Origin: Flagellimonas chongwuensis
Lineage (GTDB): Bacteria; Bacteroidota; Bacteroidia; Flavobacteriales; Flavobacteriaceae
DNA: 64,000 nucleotides
Direction: 5' to 3'
Assembly: GCF_013376415.1 (NCBI RefSeq)
Contig: NZ_WYET01000001.1
Span: 806,001-870,000, forward strand
Program-made: the position numbers and the translations under genes
Notes under the pieces: generated by a model
Seen by the model: only the letters and a program-made list of their open reading frames with translations
Told to the model about the DNA's origin: nothing
Databases searched by the model: none
Shown here: positions 8,042 through 17,147 of the stretch, piece after piece
Position numbering within the stretch: the stretch's first letter is position 1
How the letters are laid out: each line of letters opens with the position of its first letter

Positions 8042-10417
8042 ATGCACCATAACCTCAATTCCGAGAGCCCTCTGGTTCAATTGGTAAGCTTCAATAAATT
8101 GTTGGAGCATTACGACGAACTGCTGAATAGCGACAACGCTTATGAAGTGGAAAGGGCAAGGTATGTACTGGATGCACAGGCACCATATCCAGAGTTGCGC
8201 GATGGCTTTACCGACTTATCCTTGTTGGAGAAACATAGGGATGTAATTCGAGTGATCTTAGAGGATTCTTTCTCACCTATTCTGACCAAGAACGAGATTA
8301 AAACCGCATCCACACCCTTTGAGAATTTGGTCTTCAATTCTTCCGAACGCTTCCGTCAGATTTTGAAGGATGCCGGCGAGGATTTTGACCTTGCGATCAC
8401 CAACATACCCATGGAGTTCGGTTACATTATGAGATGTACCGTAATTTTAAAATTCCACTACGGATATAATCTGGATTTTAAGCGCCCCTTTTTTTACGAT
8501 ATTCCAGATACCAATGGGGTGATGCGCAGGTACCGCATTTTGTACAATGCGGATTTTATGGAAATCATCCCTACCGAAAATGCCAAGGAGCTTACCCAGG
8601 ACGATGTGGACGAGTTGCTTGACAATTTTTACAATTTGGACATATGGAGGGAGAAAATTCCACCCAATAGTTTTATTGCCAAAGGTTTTGTTATCTCCAA
8701 TATGTTCGATGTAACTGCTGAACATTCCGTGTCGGAAATCAAATCGACTTTGATAGGTCGTGCTCAAAAGGGCAAGGATACCTTCATGGAGAGTTTCGAG
8801 GATACCTTTAGGTCCTTCTTTAATCTGAACGATATAAAAGTTGGATTTTCCGGATATGATGCCGATGCCAATAATTTTTTCCGGATCTATGGTAAGGGGA
8901 TGGAAAGTTACATCCTTAATGGAAAGGATATGGAAGAATGTGATTCCATGTTCTGTAACCATACCCATGGAAAACTTTTCAAAGAGAACAAGTATTTTGC
9001 CATCTCCAATGTAGAGAAATATTTTGAAGGATCCCATGGAGAGACCCAACCTTATAAGAGTTTGATGGAGCAAGGCATTAAAAGTGCCATACTGGCCCCA
9101 ATTGCTGTTAATGGAAATCTTTTGGGGGTTTTGGAATTGGTGTCGGGCAAGGTCAATGAACTCAATAGCGTAAACGCCAACAAGTTGGACGATGTTATGC
9201 CATACATTATTGCGGCGGTTATGCGGACCATTGAGGAAGAGGAGAATTTGATAGATGCCGTTATACAGCACGAGTGTACCTCGGTGCACCCTTCCGTTTA
9301 TTGGAAGTTCCAAGAAGAGGCCAAACGTTTTATGAAGGACGAGTTGGCTGGCAACGAACCTGTCTTCAAAGAAGTAGTGTTTAAGGATGTATATCCACTT
9401 TATGGCCAAATTGATATTAAAGACTCTGCGAAAGAGAGAAATTTGGCTATCCAAAGGGATTTAATGATTCAACTTTCGGAAATCAACGATGTGCTGGATA
9501 TCGCTATTGAAAAATACAAACTCCCTATTTACGAAGAACTGCAATTTAGGGTAAACAATTACCTGAGCGAGGTAAGGGAGGCCCTGTTTACACACACGGA
9601 ACAAGCTGTTTTTGATTTTGTGAAAGAAGAAGTGGATCCCGTCTTTAATCACCTTCAAAAGGAAGATGAAGCCATTGCAGGGTTGCTTGAACAGTACAAT
9701 AAAAAAATCGACAAGGCCACTGAGAGCTACTACGACCATCGTAGAAATTACGATAACAGCGTGATGGAGGCCAATATGAAGCTCGCCGCCCTTCTTGATA
9801 AAAGACAGGAAGAAGCACAGGAAATGTTTCCACATTATTTTGAGCGCTATAAGACCGATGGCGTAGAGCACAACATGTATATTGGAAGTTCCATCACAAG
9901 GGACAGGGAGTATAGTGAACTGTTCCTGAGCAACCTTAGGTTGTGGCAACTTCAGGTCATGTGCGAAATGGAAAATAAATATTATGGCCTAAAGCCAAAG
10001 TTGCCTGTAAAGCTTGATGTAGCTTCCTTGGTTTTGGTGTATAGTACATCGTTGGCCATTAGGTTTAGAATGGACGAGAAACGTTTTGATGTGGACGGTA
10101 CGTACAATGCTCGTTACGAGGTTATCAAAAAACGTATCGATAAGTCATACATCAAGGGAACCAATGAGCGTTTGACACAAAAGGGCATATTGGCCATTGT
10201 GTACTCCCAACGTAAAGATGAAAAGGAGTATATGCGATATATCAGCTTCCTAAAGGCGAAAGGCTATTTTACCAATAATATTGAAATCGTGGAGCTCGAA
10301 GGAGTTCAAGGTGTATCTGGATTAAAAGCGATACGGGCAGAGATTCTTTACCAAAAGGACAAAAAATCGGAGCGCACCTATACTTACGACGATTTAATGG
10401 AAGAACTAAACTCCTAG
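8042..10417 (+). CDS. GAF domain-containing protein
   Basis: 791 residues when started at the ATG at 8042; a TTG six bases earlier would add two residues, but the ATG is preferred. Residues 265-400 form a GAF domain: ESYILNGKDMEECDSMFCNH, then GIKSAILAPIAVNGNLLGVLEL, the usual last strand pair. The remaining regions are predominantly helical, with a long acidic or coiled segment at about 480-590. There is no kinase, cyclase or output domain that I recognise, so it may be a ligand-sensing scaffold. The strong box TAACTTTG at 8008-8015 gives a likely promoter. The stop is 1 bp from that of the convergent HD-PycTM gene. Confidence 0.82.
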   Translation: MHHNLNSESPLVQLVSFNKLLEHYDELLNSDNAYEVERARYVLDAQAPYPELRDGFTDLSLLEKHRDVIRVILEDSFSPILTKNEIKTASTPFENLVFNSSERFRQILKDAGEDFDLAITNIPMEFGYIMRCTVILKFHYGYNLDFKRPFFYDIPDTNGVMRRYRILYNADFMEIIPTENAKELTQDDVDELLDNFYNLDIWREKIPPNSFIAKGFVISNMFDVTAEHSVSEIKSTLIGRAQKGKDTFMESFEDTFRSFFNLNDIKVGFSGYDADANNFFRIYGKGMESYILNGKDMEECDSMFCNHTHGKLFKENKYFAISNVEKYFEGSHGETQPYKSLMEQGIKSAILAPIAVNGNLLGVLELVSGKVNELNSVNANKLDDVMPYIIAAVMRTIEEEENLIDAVIQHECTSVHPSVYWKFQEEAKRFMKDELAGNEPVFKEVVFKDVYPLYGQIDIKDSAKERNLAIQRDLMIQLSEINDVLDIAIEKYKLPIYEELQFRVNNYLSEVREALFTHTEQAVFDFVKEEVDPVFNHLQKEDEAIAGLLEQYNKKIDKATESYYDHRRNYDNSVMEANMKLAALLDKRQEEAQEMFPHYFERYKTDGVEHNMYIGSSITRDREYSELFLSNLRLWQLQVMCEMENKYYGLKPKLPVKLDVASLVLVYSTSLAIRFRMDEKRFDVDGTYNARYEVIKKRIDKSYIKGTNERLTQKGILAIVYSQRKDEKEYMRYISFLKAKGYFTNNIEIVELEGVQGVSGLKAIRAEILYQKDKKSERTYTYDDLMEELNS

Positions 10418-10418
10418 G

Positions 10419-11612
10419 TCAGAAAATCAGCCTTTCCGGGCCAAAATACCTAAAGGCGATTATAAAAGAGATTACGGAGATAATCATGCCCAACATAAAA
10501 ATATTGTAGGTAATCCGTAGTATTTTATATTTTTTGTTAAGGACAACGCCCAAGTAATAGAGGTCTTTGGTCAAGGAAGAGTATACATAATCCTTATCCT
10601 TTACTAGCTCTTTCAGTGCCCATTCGTATTCGGAAAGCTCCATTTGGTGAAAGTTTCCGAAAAACAGGAGGTTTACCTTTCTTTTTTCCACATCTTCCTT
10701 GGTGAATTTACCACTCGTGACATTGGGTCTGGTGGCCAATACCGAAAGTACCATGGAGACAACACTGAACATAATCAAAATCAAGGTAGGATAAATCATG
10801 TAGGTATTGGACGGATTGTCCAACTTGGTCAATAGATTGGCCAACACCAAAGAAATGACTATAGCGTTGACCGAAAGCAATATGTTCGCTTTGGTATCGG
10901 CAATATCGCTCAATTTTAAATGATTTTTTAGTGTGACCCGGTACAGGGTTTGAACGCTTCTATCGGGGCTCTCATTTTTGTACTTGGCCTTCAAGGCTTC
11001 TTTTTTGGCAATCTTTTTTTCTTCTTTCTTTTCTTTCAACAATTTTTTAAGGTTTTGTTGTTTGCCTTCTTCCCAATTTTCCTTGGCATAGTCGGTGAAG
11101 AAATTATGTTTGGTGCGGAACATTTTAATGTTTTTGTCCCGCCATTCCTTGTTGGAATAATCGGCGATTCCCAAAGCTTTCAGTTCTTCTTTCAAGAAAT
11201 CGGTGGTCTCCCAATAGCTTTTTTTGGCAAAATGGGATATGTCGGCATCTCGGATAATCCCTTCCAAAAGGTTGGATGGCTCGTTGCACATTTTGGTGAC
11301 TATGATCAACGAACAAACCTGTTCAATCCCTTCAGCGTCATACCCATTCTTTTGGAGAAAATCCCTGGCAATCTCACAACTGTTTTCCTCATGGTTTTCC
11401 CAACCTTTGGTATGCCCCGTATCGTGTAGCCATGCAGCTAACATTAACCTTTCGTTTTCAACTTCGCTCAGGTTATAATAGTTGAGCAATTCTTTAGTAC
11501 TTTTGACTACTCTTTGGGTATGTCGCAAGTTGTGGTACAAGAACCTTGCATCTAGTTCTTTTGTTAGTAGTTCAGAAACAAAGTGTTCAGTTTTTTCAAC
11601 GATTTCCGACAT
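10419..11612 (-). CDS. HD hydrolase fused to Pycsar-type TM effector domain
   Basis: 397 residues. Residues 20-180 are an HD domain with HNLRHT (27-32), the WLHDTGH pair (His63-Asp64), NHEENS (73-78) and RDADISH (121-127), a full metal-binding set expected to hydrolyse phosphodiester or nucleotide substrates. A charged lysine-rich linker (about 185-215) follows. Residues 222-397 match the PycTM effector domain (PF18967): YRVTLKNHLKLSDIADTKAN, then membrane helices near 245-262, 272-292 and 370-392. In Pycsar defence the TM effector answers cCMP or cUMP made by a cyclase. No cyclase gene is adjacent here; the nearest partners are a GAF protein and a metallophosphoesterase. Confidence 0.85.
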   Translation of the reverse strand: MSEIVEKTEHFVSELLTKELDARFLYHNLRHTQRVVKSTKELLNYYNLSEVENERLMLAAWLHDTGHTKGWENHEENSCEIARDFLQKNGYDAEGIEQVCSLIIVTKMCNEPSNLLEGIIRDADISHFAKKSYWETTDFLKEELKALGIADYSNKEWRDKNIKMFRTKHNFFTDYAKENWEEGKQQNLKKLLKEKKEEKKIAKKEALKAKYKNESPDRSVQTLYRVTLKNHLKLSDIADTKANILLSVNAIVISLVLANLLTKLDNPSNTYMIYPTLILIMFSVVSMVLSVLATRPNVTSGKFTKEDVEKRKVNLLFFGNFHQMELSEYEWALKELVKDKDYVYSSLTKDLYYLGVVLNKKYKILRITYNIFMLGMIISVISFIIAFRYFGPERLIF

Positions 11613-11665
11613 AGTTCCAGATTAGAGCATCCAAATTACAAAATTTTGGAATCAACCTCGTGTAT

Positions 11666-14600
11666 ATGAAGAAACATTACTTTTTACTGTTTTTAATGGT
11701 CTTGGTCTCTGCTTGTGCAACATATGAAGCCAAATATGCAGAGCCTTTTTCCGCACACAATGTTCTGATCGAAAAGGAGGTCGAACACACGTTTTATTTG
11801 ATTGGTGATGCAGGTAAATCCCCGATGGGTGATGTAAACCCTACTCTAAAAGCGTTTAAAAAAGTTTTAGATCAGGCCGACGCCAATAGTACCGCCATCT
11901 TTTTGGGAGATAATATTTATCCTGCTGGCCTACCCGATAAAAAGGATTCCACCATTGCATATCTGGAAGCCAAAAACCATTTGGATGCCCAATTGAGCAC
12001 TTTGGAGAACTACAAGGGGAAGAAACTCTTTATCCCTGGAAATCATGATTGGTACACGGAGGGGCTCAAAGGCCTAAAACGAGAAGAAGAATATGTGGAG
12101 GAAGCACTGGATGATAATGATGCTTTTCAGCCAGAGAACGGATGCCCCATTGAAGAGATAGAGGTCAATGACAAGGTCTTGCTCGTCGCCATTGATACAG
12201 AGTGGTACATTGTAAATTGGGACAAGCATCCTACTATAAATGATGATTGCGAAATAAAGAGCAGAAACCGTTTTTTTGAGGAATTGGAAAGCATCATCAA
12301 AAAGAACCGGGACAAAACCGTTATTTTGGCCATGCACCATCCTATGTTTACCTACGGTTCGCACGGAGGCCAATTTTCATTTAAACAAGGAATCCATCCC
12401 AGTGGGGGTAAAGTGCCGCTTCCCATTTTGGGGTCCGCTATTAATCTGCTGCGAAAGACATCAGGGGCTACATCGGAAGACATTTCCAATAAAAAGTACA
12501 ACGAGCTTAAGCAAAGAGTTGTGACCCTTGCGCAATACTCCGAGAAGGTAATATTCGCATCGGGCCATGAGCATACGCTTCAGTATATCGAGGAATATGG
12601 TAAACCTCAAATTGTAAGTGGTTCGGGGGCCAAAACAGGTACCACCCGACTTTTGAACGGCAGTAAATTTTCAACAGGTAAAACTGGCTATGCAATTTTA
12701 AGGGTGTATACGGATGGTTCATCACAAGTTGAGTTTTATGGTGCCGATGCCAATGCAACAGCACTGCTATATCAAACTGAAGTCCTTCCACCCGATAGAT
12801 CTACGGAACGGCTGGGACTGGCCGAAGATTTTCCTCCATATAAAATGGCGTCCGTATACGAACCGGAAGAGATCAAGAAGAGTGGGTTTCACAAGTTGCT
12901 TTGGGGCGAACGGTACAGGAAGTATTATGGAACCAAAGTAAAGGCGCCCACCGTTCGGTTAGATACCCTCTTTGGTGGATTGACCGTTGTTCGAAAAGGT
13001 GGAGGAAACCAATCGAATTCTTTACGATTGGCCGATAAAGATGGTAGGGAGTATGTGATGAGGGGCTTGCGAAAAAGTGCAGAGCGATACCTTCAGGCCA
13101 TAGCTTTTCAGGACCAATACGTCATTGGAAAGTTCGAGGACACGTACCCCGAAAAATTGCTGTTGGATCTATATACAGGTGCACATCCGTATGCACCATT
13201 TACCATTGATAGAATGTCGGACGCACTTGGAATGTACCACACCAACCCTAAATTGTACTATGTGCCAAAGCAATCCGTTTTGGGCGATTACAACAAGGAG
13301 TTCGGTGATGGCCTATATATGATCGAGGAGCATGTCTCGGACGACCATGATAATCTAGAAAGCTTTGGATTCACCAAAAAAATAGAAAGCACCTACGATC
13401 TTATGGACAAGCTCCGCGAAGATGAGGAATATAGCATAGACCAAAGGGAATACGTAAAGGCCCGCTTGTTCGATATCTTGATCGGGGATTGGGACAGGCA
13501 TGTGGACCAATGGCGTTGGGCAGAATTTAAAACTGAAGACGGAAACAAGGTATACAAACCTATTGCCCGTGATAGAGATCAGGTGTTTTCCCGTTGGGGA
13601 GATGGCCTCATCATGAACTTTGGATCCAGGGCAGTTCCGGCGCTTCGTATTTTTGAAGGATTTCATGAAGAGGTTAGAAGCGTGAAAGGGTTGACCTCTT
13701 CACCCCGAACCTTTGCCTTGGATATGGCCTTGCTTACAGAAACCGATATGGAGATGTGGATATACCAGGCCAAATTTATCCAACAAAATCTGACAGGTGA
13801 AATAATCGATGAGGCATTTTTGGCTTTTCCAGAAGAGGTGAGGGACGAAACCTTGACAGAAATCAAAAGAATTCTTTTGGCCCGAAAACAAAACTTGGTC
13901 GAAACGGCACGCGAGTACTATGCCGTTTTGAACAAATACAGTGTAATTACGGGCACGGATAAGGATGATTATTTCAATATTGTCTCGCGTCCCAATGGAG
14001 ATGTTGAGGTGAGGGCCTATCGAATCAAAGGAGGGGAGTACACGGATTTGTTCTTCAATAAGGTGTATAGTCCCGATTATACCAAAGAAATCTGGATCTA
14101 TGGATTGGATGATGATGATATTTTTGAGGCCAATACGGAAACATCAAAAATAAAGGTGCGTATTGCTGGAGGTCAAAACAATGACGTTTATAAGGTCTCG
14201 GAAGATTCCAAACGGCTTTTGATCTATGATTTTAAATCAAAGAAAAACACTTTGGAAGAAGCCTACGGTGGTAAGGTAAAATTGGTTAATGATTACGATA
14301 CCAATACGTATGACTTTCTGAACATAAAAGGCAGTAACAATCAAACGTTGCCCACTGTAGGATTTAATCCAGACGATGGTGTTAGGATAGGCTTGGCCAA
14401 CACCTATACCTTTAATGGATTCAGAAAAAATCCATTTACGCAGCAGCATACGGTAAGTGCAGCCTACTATTTTGCGACGGATGGTTTTGACTTAGGTTAT
14501 CGTGGAGAATTTGCACATATTTTCAACAAAGTGAATTTGGAACTTCACGCAAGGTTCACCAGTCCTAATTTTACCCAAAACTTTTTTGGTTTTGGGAACG

Positions 14601-15379
14601 AGACGGTCAATAATGATGATGAAGAACCCTTGGAGTTGGATTATAACCGTGTCCGTATCCGAAACCTGAGATTTGCACCATCATTGGTGTGGCGCGGATT
14701 TTTCGGTTCCAAGGCACGATTGGGAGTATCCTATGAGAACATTGAAATTGAGGAAACCGAAAACAGGTTCATTAATGAATTTTATTTGGAAAATGGAGAG
14801 GAAAACCATCTGAGCTTTTTTGGGGTCGATGGCGAATACAGCTATTCCAATACCGATAACGAGGCCTTTCCAACTTTGGGAATGGCATTTGCCCTCGAAG
14901 GTGGTTTCAAGACCAATTTGGATGATTCCTCCAAGTCGTTCGGATATGTTATTCCATCATTTTCTTTAGATCATAAGCTTACTGCCGATGGCATGTTAGT
15001 GCTCGCTACCAAGTTCAAGGGACATTTTATTATCGGGAACGGCTACGAATTTTATCAAGCCGCCAGTATTGGTGGAAACAATGGGTTGCGAGGGTTCCGT
15101 TTCCAAAGATTTTCCGGCAAAACAGCCTATTTTCAAAATACCGACCTTAGGTATAGCTTTAGGAGTATGAAGACCGGCCTGATGCCCATAACACCTGGAA
15201 TTTATGGCGGGTTTGACTATGGCCGCGTTTGGTACCCTGGTGAGGAATCGGACAAATGGCACAATTCCTACGGAGGAGGATTCTTCTTAAATGGAGTCGA
15301 CGTGCTTACGGCCAATTTTGGGCTTTTCAACAGTGTGGATGGGCTACGTTTTGCTTTTGGGCTTGGGTTCGGGTTTTAA
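11666..15379 (+). CDS. Metallophosphoesterase, kinase-like middle, beta-barrel lipoprotein
   Basis: 1237 residues from the ATG at 11666 (a GTG at 11660 is less likely). Lipobox VSAC near residue 17 makes it a lipoprotein. Residues 40-350 are a calcineurin-like phosphoesterase with LIGDAG, LGDNIYP, PGNHDWY, AMHHPMF and SGHEHTL. Residues about 435-650 look like an atypical kinase fold: VRKGGGNQSNSLRL, then DGREYVMR, GDWDRHVDQWRW and PIARDRDQVF. The last 350 residues are strand-rich, contain a Gly-Leu-Arg-Gly-Phe-Arg motif and end in FAFGLGFGF, like a BamA/TamA (surface antigen) barrel. The first and last assignments are firm; the middle is my inference. It converges with, and overlaps by 4 bp, the next gene. 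Confidence 0.82.
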   Translation: MKKHYFLLFLMVLVSACATYEAKYAEPFSAHNVLIEKEVEHTFYLIGDAGKSPMGDVNPTLKAFKKVLDQADANSTAIFLGDNIYPAGLPDKKDSTIAYLEAKNHLDAQLSTLENYKGKKLFIPGNHDWYTEGLKGLKREEEYVEEALDDNDAFQPENGCPIEEIEVNDKVLLVAIDTEWYIVNWDKHPTINDDCEIKSRNRFFEELESIIKKNRDKTVILAMHHPMFTYGSHGGQFSFKQGIHPSGGKVPLPILGSAINLLRKTSGATSEDISNKKYNELKQRVVTLAQYSEKVIFASGHEHTLQYIEEYGKPQIVSGSGAKTGTTRLLNGSKFSTGKTGYAILRVYTDGSSQVEFYGADANATALLYQTEVLPPDRSTERLGLAEDFPPYKMASVYEPEEIKKSGFHKLLWGERYRKYYGTKVKAPTVRLDTLFGGLTVVRKGGGNQSNSLRLADKDGREYVMRGLRKSAERYLQAIAFQDQYVIGKFEDTYPEKLLLDLYTGAHPYAPFTIDRMSDALGMYHTNPKLYYVPKQSVLGDYNKEFGDGLYMIEEHVSDDHDNLESFGFTKKIESTYDLMDKLREDEEYSIDQREYVKARLFDILIGDWDRHVDQWRWAEFKTEDGNKVYKPIARDRDQVFSRWGDGLIMNFGSRAVPALRIFEGFHEEVRSVKGLTSSPRTFALDMALLTETDMEMWIYQAKFIQQNLTGEIIDEAFLAFPEEVRDETLTEIKRILLARKQNLVETAREYYAVLNKYSVITGTDKDDYFNIVSRPNGDVEVRAYRIKGGEYTDLFFNKVYSPDYTKEIWIYGLDDDDIFEANTETSKIKVRIAGGQNNDVYKVSEDSKRLLIYDFKSKKNTLEEAYGGKVKLVNDYDTNTYDFLNIKGSNNQTLPTVGFNPDDGVRIGLANTYTFNGFRKNPFTQQHTVSAAYYFATDGFDLGYRGEFAHIFNKVNLELHARFTSPNFTQNFFGFGNETVNNDDEEPLELDYNRVRIRNLRFAPSLVWRGFFGSKARLGVSYENIEIEETENRFINEFYLENGEENHLSFFGVDGEYSYSNTDNEAFPTLGMAFALEGGFKTNLDDSSKSFGYVIPSFSLDHKLTADGMLVLATKFKGHFIIGNGYEFYQAASIGGNNGLRGFRFQRFSGKTAYFQNTDLRYSFRSMKTGLMPITPGIYGGFDYGRVWYPGEESDKWHNSYGGGFFLNGVDVLTANFGLFNSVDGLRFAFGLGFGF

Positions 15380-16233
15380 TTCAATGTCAACTCATAAAGC
15401 TTTCTACCCCCATACTTGTTTTCCTCATCTGCGACCAAGAGGGTTTTATCATCATAAAAGCACACTGATTCAATCTGGGTGTCGGTTTGTAGGTCAATTA
15501 TCTTGATGGATGATTTTGTAAAATCCGGAGCGGTGAAATCCGTCAGTAGAAAAACAAACCCATAGCTTAAGAGGGCAATGGTTTTGCCATCGGGAGAAAT
15601 ATCCGCACTGGTCACCGAACAATGATTCTGATCTCCGCATAGGAACAAGTCACCTAAAAATTCAGCTTTGTATTGCCCTTCCCTTTCCGGTACACGATAG
15701 ATCAGGGTTTTTCCCGTATATGGTCGCGTACGGTTTTTGGTAAAAATGTAGAGGTAATCGTTTAGGTGGAAAAAACCTTCTGTATCAAAATAAAGGCTGT
15801 CCTTCTCTGGTGGGAAATTGGTTTGCTGAGGGTAAGAGAACTCAATCTTATCCGCATTGGGTTCTTTTTTCTCCATTTCATCTTTGGTAACCTTATAAAT
15901 GACCAAATCTTCCCGAGCGTTTTTGTTGTTGCCAAAATCCCCAATATACAGGTTGCCTTCGGTATCCATGGTCAAATCTTCCCAGTCAACGTTCTTGGCA
16001 TGGTCAATTTTTAGAGATTCCTTAATTTCAGCCGCTTTATTGACTCTATAAATTTTGTCCTTGTTTCCACTATCCTCAATAACCCATACCTTGCCATCTT
16101 GGGTCACTTCTAAACCAGAAACTTCTTTGAGCTTGGAAGAAAATTTTCCAAGTTTGTCCAATTCCCCCAAATAAGTTTGCTGAGCACAGGCACTTACTGC
16201 CATTACTAAAAAAATAAGGACAAGTTTATTCAT
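15376..16233 (-). CDS. Propeller-like secreted lipoprotein
   Basis: 285 residues. The signal VSACAQQ (about 13-19) predicts a lipoprotein. The body is built of repeated beta-strand units such as KVWVIEDSGNKDKIYRV, NLYIGDFGNNKNA and KTIALLSYGFVFLLTDF, which suggests a beta-propeller, possibly of the SMP-30/SdiA-regulated kind. I do not recognise a catalytic signature. Its start overlaps the upstream GyrI-like gene by 8 bp, so the two are probably translated together. The gene's end overlaps the convergent 11666 gene by 4 bp. Confidence 0.72.
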   Translation of the reverse strand: MNKLVLIFLVMAVSACAQQTYLGELDKLGKFSSKLKEVSGLEVTQDGKVWVIEDSGNKDKIYRVNKAAEIKESLKIDHAKNVDWEDLTMDTEGNLYIGDFGNNKNAREDLVIYKVTKDEMEKKEPNADKIEFSYPQQTNFPPEKDSLYFDTEGFFHLNDYLYIFTKNRTRPYTGKTLIYRVPEREGQYKAEFLGDLFLCGDQNHCSVTSADISPDGKTIALLSYGFVFLLTDFTAPDFTKSSIKIIDLQTDTQIESVCFYDDKTLLVADEENKYGGRKLYELTLN

Positions 16234-17125
16234 TGGATTCCTTTATGGGCATAAACACCTCGGTTGTCCATTCAAGTTCATTCCCGCCAATGTGGGGGTT
16301 GTTGTGAAAAACCTCAATTGGTTTTTTCTCTATGGAGATGTTGTTCTCTTTGGCGTAATCAAGCAAAGCATACCAAGCACGGTCCGAGGTGATATAGTTG
16401 CCATGGTAAACCGCTTTAAGCGCATTTTTACTGAACATTCGCTTATACTCGATATCTGGGTGATCCGGAAGTTTTTCCGATCTTACAATGGGATTACAGA
16501 AGTTATAGGAAAGCAGATTATTATCTAAATCCCAATCCAAGACTTCCACAAATGGAGGACCGTTCAGCTGTACTTCGTTCTCTGCAAGGATGCCGTCCAA
16601 GAAATTATAGTTTGCCATCATGCCCTTTGCTTTGTCTTCGGGAGAAGTATTAAGTTTGACACAGGCACAAAATGATGAAAATGTTTCTTCTTCATTTTCA
16701 ATGGATACTTTAAAGCCCTTTATGTGCTCATTCAATAAAGAATTGAAATCCAACAATAGCTTTCTGGAGCCTTTTTCAAAATCTGTATCCGAAAAGGGGA
16801 CTGATAAACGATTGCCAAGGGAATGGGATAAATCTTTGATGTTCACCTCGACTTCACTAAGGGAATCGTGCACCCGGGTTATCTTCCAATCATATATGTG
16901 TACCGAGTCATTAACAAGAATGGTCTGCTCAAAATGGCTTGGAGTTTTGTAATCTATAGGGATTACGGAATCAAAGCCCTTGTTCCATGCTTTTACGGTT
17001 TCGTATATGGTCCCAGGAATTGCCTTCGCCTTAAAATTGACCTGATAATCTTGGGGCTTTAAGAACAGATACCACAAAATTACTCCAACCACTAGGGCAA
17101 GGATTATAGAAATAATCTTCCTCAT
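16226..17125 (-). CDS. Membrane-anchored SRPBCC-like/GyrI-like protein
   Basis: 299 residues. One N-terminal helix (residues 5-20) anchors it. The first half (VNFKAKAIPGTIYETVKAWNK onward) looks like an SRPBCC fold domain. The last 100 residues read as a GyrI-like effector-binding domain: AVYHGNYITSDRAWYALLDYAKENNISIEKKPIEVFHNNPHIGG, which has the GxY and E.Y-type pattern of GyrI/AraC effector domains. Proteins of this shape are common in Bacteroidetes but not characterised; a small-molecule-binding role is the plain inference. It precedes the propeller lipoprotein with an 8 bp overlap. Confidence 0.7.
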   Translation of the reverse strand: MRKIISIILALVVGVILWYLFLKPQDYQVNFKAKAIPGTIYETVKAWNKGFDSVIPIDYKTPSHFEQTILVNDSVHIYDWKITRVHDSLSEVEVNIKDLSHSLGNRLSVPFSDTDFEKGSRKLLLDFNSLLNEHIKGFKVSIENEEETFSSFCACVKLNTSPEDKAKGMMANYNFLDGILAENEVQLNGPPFVEVLDWDLDNNLLSYNFCNPIVRSEKLPDHPDIEYKRMFSKNALKAVYHGNYITSDRAWYALLDYAKENNISIEKKPIEVFHNNPHIGGNELEWTTEVFMPIKESNE

Positions 17126-17147
17126 AACTAAGGAGCAAAAATACGGA

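Noticed and set aside
8447-9949. Long minus-strand frames over the GAF gene
   Set aside because: They are open only because of the opposite coding strand; no domain, signal or start fits, and the plus-strand protein has a GAF domain.
10950-11429. Plus-strand frame of 159 residues, very Phe-rich
   Set aside because: It is antisense to the lysine-rich linker of the HD-PycTM gene, which explains the Phe runs.
10419-11612. A complete Pycsar system
   Set aside because: No cyclase gene lies on either side, so only the effector-type protein can be claimed.
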